Below the pieces are notes generated by a model, which did no database searches, was not told the DNA's origin, and saw nothing but the letters and a program-made list of their open reading frames with translations. This document shows positions 9,169 to 14,594 of a stretch of 14,594 nt of DNA, piece after piece. A program made the position numbers and the translations under genes. How positions within the stretch are numbered: position 1 is the first letter of the stretch; every line of letters begins with the position of its first letter. This DNA is from Spongospora subterranea (lineage: Eukaryota; Endomyxa; Phytomyxea; Plasmodiophorida; Plasmodiophoridae): positions 1-14,594 of the forward strand of contig OUQQ01000281.1 in the NCBI GenBank assembly GCA_900404475.1, in the 5' to 3' direction.

Positions 9169-9369
9169 TCACCACCCCGACGCAAAATGGGCAAAACAGG
9201 CACGGTAAAACACACACGAGTCTGCATCCGTGCACTTATATTTAGCCTCGATCAACACACGAGTAAGTCGATCGAACAGTTCAAATGCGGCCTGCTTCAG
9301 ACCATACAGCGCCCGAAACTCATTGTGGTCGGCTACGCAGAGCGCTGTATGTTCTGAAGCAGGCCGCAT
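9169..9369 (-). pseudogene. Ty1/copia reverse transcriptase fragment
   Basis: The minus frame reads FRALYGLKQAAFELFDRLTR, then VLIEAKYKCTDADSCVFYR. This matches the copia reverse transcriptase (RVT_2) block whose hallmark is 'LYGLKQAxRxWYxRL' followed by 'DxxVF'. The YxDD active-site strand that should follow is not found, and the frame stops shortly after. Only about 45 aligned residues remain, so it is a dead fragment. Confidence 0.7.
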
Positions 9370-9420
9370 TTGAACTGTTCGATCGACTTACTCGTGCAGA
9401 CTCGTGTGTGTTTTACCGTG
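9201..9420. repeat. Small palindrome built from two copies of the copia RT fragment
   Basis: Left arm 9201-9312 and right arm 9342-9420 are almost perfect reverse complements, with a 29-bp centre. The right arm lacks 33 bp (11 codons) present in the left at about 9227-9259, with a CA at both edges of the missing piece. The right arm read on the plus strand gives LYVLKQAAFELFDRLTR joined directly to ADSCVFYR, so the deletion is in frame. One substitution turns YGLKQA into YVLKQA. Confidence 0.93.
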
Positions 9421-9450
9421 AATGCGGCAGCAAAACGTTCTAAAAGTGAC

Positions 9451-9526
9451 AAGTTGAATGTAGATCAACCAAAACAGTTGGAGGAAATCGGTGCCCGCCT
9501 TTTTCTAGCCTTTTTCTAGGTTCTAA
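9451..9526 (+). repeat. Diverged direct repeat, copy 1
   Basis: The core TTGGAGGAAATCG-GT(G)CCCGCC with upstream TTGAAT..CAACCA..ACA is shared with 10181-10248. It begins as a coding-like frame (KLNVDQPKQLEEIGARL) that soon stops, so it is probably another relic of a mobile or multicopy gene. The surrounding 9421-10750 has no gene I can support. Confidence 0.55.
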
Positions 9527-10180
9527 GAGCAAATTTCGAAAAAGCCGATCCGAAAGTTGCAAATCCCTGGTCGCCTACTGAGCCCTAAGACCAACTGTCG
9601 AACTCGCTCAAACAAGAAATTCTTCATAGCTGCTTGTCCAGATTTGAAGGCATATGACAGTCTGCCTCCTGCTTTTCTTTCTATAAAACAAGGTCATCTC
9701 ATCGCCTGCATTGAGTCGCCGCCTCTGCAATGACTGGTTGAACTACTGAGCGCTTTCATTGCATCGACTCTGATCAACATTAAGGGCAACACATGCGTGT
9801 TAGCAATCCGCTACAGGTCGTCGTTGTTCGCGGACCAAATTTGACTCAATCCTTTTTTCAACGCTTTTGGCGAATGCCATTCCACATGTTGGATCATGCA
9901 CCTATTAACAAAGGAGCGAAAATGAACAACGAAAACTTGGGCGCGCCATATGGTCACATTCACAGTGGAGACGTTGAACGACACAAGTATCATCCCTGCG
10001 ATAACCGTTTACTTGAAACAAATATTGCCCGACGGCAGTAGCGGATTGCCACCCCCATGTGTTACCATTGTTTAAAAGCCGATGCATTGTAGTCTCCGAT
10101 TAGTTTGGCCGGCGCCGAGGGTATTCTAGGTGAGAAAGTCGCATTGCTTGCAACGATCACACGTGGCCACAGTAGGTAAT

Positions 10181-10248
10181 CACTTGAATATTGAACAAGA
10201 CAACCACACAATTTGGAGGAAATCGTGTCCGCCCTTCATTAGGTTTTA
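10181..10248 (+). repeat. Diverged direct repeat, copy 2
   Basis: This is the partner of 9451-9526: CTTGAATATTGAACAAGACAACC then TTTGGAGGAAATCGTGTCCG and a shared AGGTTTTA / AGGTTCTA end. Indels put its coding-like reading out of register with copy 1. Confidence 0.55.
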
Positions 10249-10759
10249 CGAACAACTTCCGAACTTCCTAGATCTGATTATAAATTGCACATTGATGTTT
10301 TCGGGGACGTGAACATTCGAGAAAGGAAAACGGAATAGACGTCCATAACGAGAGGGCGAGAGGGAATTCAACACCCTCTAATACCTCGACACCACTTCAT
10401 CAGAGATACAGTACACCCGATGCTGTTCCATTTTCAACAAAACCGTGCCGTCGCCATGCTCAACGATCATGCTTAAAATCTGATTTGATTGACTCTAATT
10501 TCTTGATCAGCCATGGATAGCTTCCTTCGCACCGTAAAATTTATCAACTAGTGACCTGGCACCTTCTCGCATTCTGTTTTACACATTGCCGGAGGACCAA
10601 AAACCCTCTAGTTTTAAACTTCTCCCAATTACATCAAAACACCGAATTTCGGTTAGTTGGAGAGATGAATACAAGGAAAGGCAAAGCGAGCTTGATGTCG
10701 AGGAGAAAAGTTCAATCGACAATAAAATTATTTAAAATTTTCTGTAATCCATCACTTAT
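10249..10759. other. Intergenic stretch
   Basis: I see no gene here. The last part should hold the 3' UTR of the minus-strand amine oxidase-SRI gene. Confidence 0.45.
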
Positions 10760-11348
10760 TCATCGTGTGGGACCAGAAGACTGCTTGGCGTATTTTTTTA
10801 CAAGATTAATGATCCTGACTTTTCTTCCCTTATTCAAATACTCGTCGGGTGACCCTTTCTCCCTCCATTCTGCTAAGACACGAGCAGTCGCTCGACGAAC
10901 AATTGATTTCCTTTGTTTTGTTGAAAGTGTGGTCTCGTATTTGTCTACGGAATGGCGAATAAACTTATATATCATCTGTATGTGCCGTGAATGTTCGAAA
11001 AACATTGATTGATAACAAAGAATTACCTTTTCAGCACGGGATAAATGTGGCCGGTCATGAACCAAATTAGGGTCATGACGCCGAGAGCTGGCTTCGCTGA
11101 CGTAACCATCCACTGGTTCAAAAATATCTGAGGGAAGCTCATCAACAAATTTCGCCGGGGCAACTAGCGATGACGACGTGGAAGAAGGGGGAGGAGCTGC
11201 AGAAACTATAATCGGAGGCGATGGAGGAGCGGGAGTTGAAACGGGGAAGAATTTGGTGGGAGAATTTTGAAAAAAAATCGACGGCGACAGTTCGGGAACC
11301 GGAGAAGAAACGGAATTGGAATCCAACGACAGCGGTAATACACTTGCT
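10760..11348 (-). other. SRI-like domain and Pro/Ser-rich linker (C-terminal part of the amine oxidase gene model)
   Basis: Exon 8 encodes IYKFIRHSVDKYETTLSTK, then KSIVRRATARVLAEW, then a gap and KVRIINLVKKYAKQ. The three-helix pattern 'F-x3-V..L-S..FK-x2-AR-x2-T..V..E....K..KI..x-V-KKY' matches the SRI domain of Set2/SETD2, which binds the Ser2/Ser5-phosphorylated CTD of RNA polymerase II. No ATG lies between the upstream in-frame TAA (11363) and the domain, so the piece lacks its own start and needs upstream exons. It sits in the same frame as the amine oxidase. The intron at 10976-11026 is 51 bp and has no stop, so it could be retained, adding 17 residues ahead of the domain's first helix. 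The domain call rests on pattern similarity alone. Confidence 0.55.
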
Positions 11349-12844
11349 CTAGTGGGGATAAATTAGAATGGAAGAACGAAAGGCGGACAAAAATCTTTGA
11401 CTAACGCATTTGAGGCAACGGAAAGAGGCGGTGGCGGCGCAGCCAATAATGTCATAAGTGACCTTCCTAGAAACTCATGCACAAGACGGGATGTCACTAT
11501 CCCAGATGACACGGCCGATTGGACGTTGCCTTGATTCTCCCTGGTACATGCGTCTCCAGCGAAAAATAGTGGCGAACGAATCTGCGTCCTTTCCCACCAC
11601 ATGGGTCCGTTCACGGGCAACGATGAACTGCACACGCATTAGCAAATAACAGATTTCATAGCTCCAGTGCTGACTTAATCGGATATGCTCCAAAGGAAAA
11701 CTCATCAGCGAGCCAAGCTGTGCGAATAGCGCTGACAGGTTCAGGGAGCGCACCAGTGAAATCGCTGGCCAGATGAGACATAACGATAGACACCGCCCGA
11801 TCAACATCTACCTAATCGGTTGGCATATAATATGAAATAAGCCAGCACAAACGATATGAAATTCTGACCGATTCAAAAGTAGGATCGCTAGTTGAATGGA
11901 TAAGAATAGGGAGTTTAGCAGTGCGCGCTAAACTATGGAACTGGGCCCCAGATGATGTGGTGAACACGTCGCCGTCAATCGGCCAGAATACGTGAGGAAA
12001 TTCAACGATAACGTTGTTCAAAGTCGCCATTTTTACTTGAGCCAACCCATGCATTTGAGTGGAACTCAACGGGGGTTGAAACAAGACTAACCCGCTCTAA
12101 ATGGTGTCAGTTCGAACTTAAAGGAGTTGAGGTGCTATTGATCTACAGTCAATACAGGAGGAGGTATGGTAGAAACCACAGCATCGCAGTAAAGATGTTG
12201 GCCAGACGAAATGCCCACAACCACTTGGCTGATTTGATGATTCACGCTCCTAACCACCGTATTGTACTGAATATCCAGGGCGGACGATAATCGCGATATT
12301 ATAGTCGTATGACCACCGTTTAACCAACTCAGCGATAACGGTGACGATGATGGTGGACAACTGATTATTAAGCCGCTCCCATGAATACAACGCGCAATTG
12401 TGGTGACAAACACTATTTACCTAATCGATGAATTGGCTTTGATGGGAATTAGCAGATCCAATGCAATTTCAAAGTCTCGAATCAATTGTAGTAAGGGATT
12501 ATGAGATACATAATCGACATAATTCGATGATAGGTCGACACCGTTAGGTTCAGTGCATATTCTGCCTCCACCTGTTGTCCTAGTCATTTACTCTTTGAAG
12601 CGCGTTATGTCCCAAATATCCTACATCTGTCACGCGCCTCTAATATTGTCACTTTATACCCATACGCCTTTAGCCTTTGCCCGGCTACCAGACCCGAGAT
12701 CCCGGCGCCAATTACGATAACATGGCGCGACGCGGGCTCCCTAAATGACGACAATGTGTGTCTGGCAAACAGTTCCAGCGCGGCCGATGACGACATGCCA
12801 GGGTCAGGCAATGGGGAACGGAACTGGGGCGAGCTCCTAGCCAT
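10760..12844 (-). CDS. Flavin amine oxidase (LSD1/polyamine oxidase type) with predicted C-terminal SRI domain
   Basis: Eight exons (12844-12625, 12571-12421, 12360-12147, 12096-11869, 11811-11675, 11627-11406, 11348-11027, 10975-10760) join in phase to 569 aa; introns are 53, 60, 50, 57, 47, 57 and 51 bp. The flavoprotein part shows the FAD fold HVIVIGAGISGLVAGQRL (G46xG48xxG51), ribose-binding Glu69 in ILEARDRCGGRI, NGVDL, NGGHTTIISRLSSALDI, VVSTIPPPVL, FQPPLSS, the VFW strand, DEFSFGAYP, and the FAD-pyrophosphate motif LFFAGDACTRENQGNVQSA. LSD1's SWIRM and tower domains are absent. The normally invariant catalytic-site Lys is Asn223 (LNNVIV), so oxidase activity is doubtful. After the oxidase come a Pro/Ser-rich linker (about 375-470) and an SRI-like helical module. 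If the 57-bp sixth intron (11349-11405) is not spliced, the protein ends at a TAA at 11363 (404 aa). The oxidase is secure; the fusion is inferred. Confidence 0.8.
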
Positions 12845-13442
12845 GACGGCAGAATGTGATTAATGTTGATCGACTCCAGTCCCGAATGAACGGCTATGAG
12901 CTACTTTGATACATTACTGGTCACCCTTCTGGTGTAGAGAGACGGTCATTGCAGTAGTACAGTACCACTACGGAGTGTATCGTTACAAATGTTGCTCAAA
13001 ACTCATCATGTACTCCAAGTGCCGCGCTTCGGAATATTGTAGTGAAAATTGTTGATATGTCTGCATAGAAAGGGCCTTTACAAGGTACCATTGGGTATAG
13101 ATATATCAAATGTAAACAAAACGCGAGGGGCGCTCTTCCCCAGTCCCCGTTCCTCTCTGCTTTTATTCGTACGCACCATTGCAAGCGCCGCGAGGACGGC
13201 ACTATCGTCAGCGATCATCGCCTGTTCACTTCCAATCTCAATCGACCCCTCAATTTCTCAATCATCGGCAATAGTGTTGACCGTCACGCCGCGAAGCAGA
13301 CTGTGTTCATCTCACAAAACGGTATGTCGTCGAATTTTTTAAAATCAGTACGGAATGCATGGCTCGCGTACCCCATTCCCACGACATCTTGTCCCGATGA
13401 TAAACTGAACGTATCTTGATAGACTCTGCGCGGAACTACAGA
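12845..13442. other. Region upstream of the amine oxidase with an open, ATG-less plus frame
   Basis: This should contain the amine oxidase promoter. A plus-strand frame is open from about 13063 to 13413 without an ATG and part of it looks protein-like (CKRREDGTIVSDHRLFTS, LNFSIIGNSVDRHAAKQ). It is followed at 13322 by a consensus-like donor GTATGT. Another plus frame over the same bases is also open (13049-13342). I cannot tell whether either is an exon. Confidence 0.25.
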
Positions 13443-13678
13443 GTGTTTCTTTGTGCTTCACAAGAAGACAGTGCGGTCGATGTCTGCCGCTTTGCTCTTT
13501 GTTAAACAGGGCAATCACTCAAAAGAATATGTCCCCGAAGTTGAGCGCCGTGTGTCGAGATCGTCCGGCCAATCGGAGTCGGAATACCCAACGAGGTTTA
13601 CCCTAATGGTTACGCTGTTTCACAAAGAAACAACCGAATCACAGATCGACTGCACTGTCTTTTGTGATACAGAAACAA
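13443..13678. mobile_element. Possible MITE-like element with ~40-bp diverged terminal inverted repeats
   Basis: The left end GTTTCTTTGTGCTTCACAAG followed by AAGACAGTGCGGTCGATGTC is mirrored at the right end, whose reverse complement reads GTTTCTGTATCACAAAAGAC then AGTGCAGTCGATCTGTG. The pair encloses about 236 bp. I see no clear target-site duplication, and no transposase is inside. A plus frame running through it to 13695 is likely coincidental. Confidence 0.4.
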
Positions 13679-13934
13679 ACTCGGATTACAACTGAATGAT
13701 TACATTTGCAATTTTGAGAAGGTTGATTGACTTAGAAAATGTAAATTCGAATTATTGACTGACTTATGGGCACTCAAACTATCGATTTTTTCATGTTGGA
13801 ACATTGTAGGTGAAAAACAGTTTTGTCCGTAGACCTTTGTTCCCCAATTCAGTTAGAAGCACAGCACTTCGCATTTTGGCTGGCATCCGTTGGACTGCAA
13901 TAGTTGCACGAGGGAGAGCGAGCGACGCTATAAT
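13679..13934. other. Intergenic stretch
   Basis: I see no gene here. It probably contains the 3' UTR of the minus-strand gene that ends at 13935. Confidence 0.45.
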
Positions 13935-14594
13935 CTATATATTATACGGTGCAAATGGGCCCATATCTTGATAGAGCATATGCGATATAATGGTGCTTGG
14001 GCGGATATCAGGTATGAGATCAATGATGGCGTGTTGCAATGGCGATGGCTGTGACGTCTGTCCCTGTAACCATTGGTCACAGTCACCGTCACCGTCACGA
14101 TACGACGGGTGATCCGGTAGCACCTCCAGATCGGGAACCCCTGTGTCGCCATCGCCATGTGTACCTGGTGACACGACGAGTCAGTTGCCGACAGGGTCCT
14201 CATTGGCAATTGCCCTGGTATGAGCCCCCCATTACCAATCCGATAAACGCCTTTGAACCTTGACCGCCTCTGGTACTGACCCATTACATCATTGCCGCCA
14301 TCGTCTTTCTCAATGCACAATAACGATGCGCCGTCTTTCTGATTGTCCCCATGCGTAATCATGCTCATGTGCCATAATGGATTCTCCAGACTCCATAACT
14401 CTAATAGCCTTTTTTTCATGTTAATTGCGTGTTTGATCATCCCGATCTCCTTCTTTTCATTCTCCAACTCCTTTTTGCTAATATATCCACTCTCGATAGT
14501 TTTACGATTATCTCCAGGATTTACCATCAAAATGCTTTTCGGGTAATTGTTGTTTTGCTGCTCATAACTCCATACGTTTGTTACGCCTTGACAG
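13935..14594 (-). CDS. Unrecognised protein, 3' part of a gene running off the window
   Basis: Two exons are seen: 14594-14236 (still open at the edge) and 14164-13935. They join across a 71-bp intron (14165-14235, GTAATG..CTGAC..CACCAG) that splits a Gly codon and restores the frame. About 195 residues are visible. Order: Asn/Gln-rich start (YEQQNNNYPKS), a charged helix-prone stretch (SKKELENEKKEIGMIKHAIN), MKKRLLELWSLENPLWHM, a linker with GVYRIG, an Asp/Gly-rich run (RDGDGDCDQW) and a hydrophobic-acidic tail (LQHAIIDLIPDIRPSTIISH) ending MLYQDMGPFAPYNI. No known domain is evident. The first in-frame ATG is at 14527, but coding-like sequence continues upstream, so the start lies outside the window or at that ATG. 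Without the intron the frame instead reads a Thr/Val/Arg-rich tail that looks non-coding. Confidence 0.55.

Noticed and set aside
8555..9235. Minus-strand ORFs of 77-97 codons upstream of exportin-7
   Set aside because: Their translations show no motif, overlap the diverged repeats, and have no splice-consistent continuation.
10551..11012. A 153-codon plus-strand ORF
   Set aside because: It lies antisense to the SRI-like exons and has no protein-like motifs; the minus-strand reading is the convincing one.
11363..11365. Translational readthrough of the TAA joining amine oxidase and SRI-like frames
   Set aside because: A standard-size 57-bp intron with branch site and acceptor removes the stop, so readthrough is not needed.
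13453..13695. Plus-strand 80-codon ORF
   Set aside because: It runs through both inverted ends of the MITE-like element and starts without an ATG; likely coincidental.
1..14594. CRISPR arrays, bacterial operons or rRNA genes
   Set aside because: No regularly spaced repeats, Shine-Dalgarno-led operons or rRNA-like sequence were seen; the window is eukaryotic.

Overview
This is a eukaryotic window. Every multi-exon gene carries very short spliceosomal introns (47-71 bp, GT..AG), there are intron-less nuclear-type tRNA-Ile(AAU) genes with Pol III T-runs, and the conserved proteins (V-ATPase c'', exportin-7, an LSD1/polyamine-oxidase-type flavoprotein) are eukaryotic. Intron size and gene spacing suggest a compact-genome protist or early-diverging fungus-like lineage. 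Exportin-7 argues against typical Dikarya, but I cannot name the organism.

Layout. (1) 1-3.9 kb is a repeat-rich tRNA region with three near-identical tRNA-Ile(AAU) copies (the first cut by the window edge). Between and beside them lie a decayed Gag-like gene on the minus strand (154-1251), three diverged copies of a short coding-like segment alternating with the tRNAs, and a ~1 kb head-to-head inverted duplication of a Myb/SANT-like DNA-binding gene (2389-3393). (2) 4.07-8.49 kb is the conserved core, all on the minus strand: a two-exon V-ATPase proteolipid c'' gene and a four-exon exportin-7 gene (1115 aa as modelled). (3) 8.5-10.75 kb is gene-poor, with diverged tandem repeats, a small palindrome made from Ty1/copia reverse-transcriptase fragments, and a diverged direct repeat. 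(4) 10.76-12.84 kb is a minus-strand flavin amine oxidase whose reading frame appears to continue, through a 57-bp intron that removes the only stop codon, into a Pro/Ser-rich linker and an SRI-like domain (the Set2-type RNA polymerase II CTD-binding fold). (5) 12.85-14.59 kb holds possible small repeats and the 3' part of an unrecognised two-exon gene that runs off the window.

Gene models were built by hand by joining reading frames across introns with good splice sites and checking phase; all listed junctions keep frame. The most notable points are the predicted amine oxidase-SRI fusion, the Lys-to-Asn change at the normally invariant amine-oxidase lysine in the same protein, and two independent fold-back inverted duplications of mobile or multicopy genes in one window.
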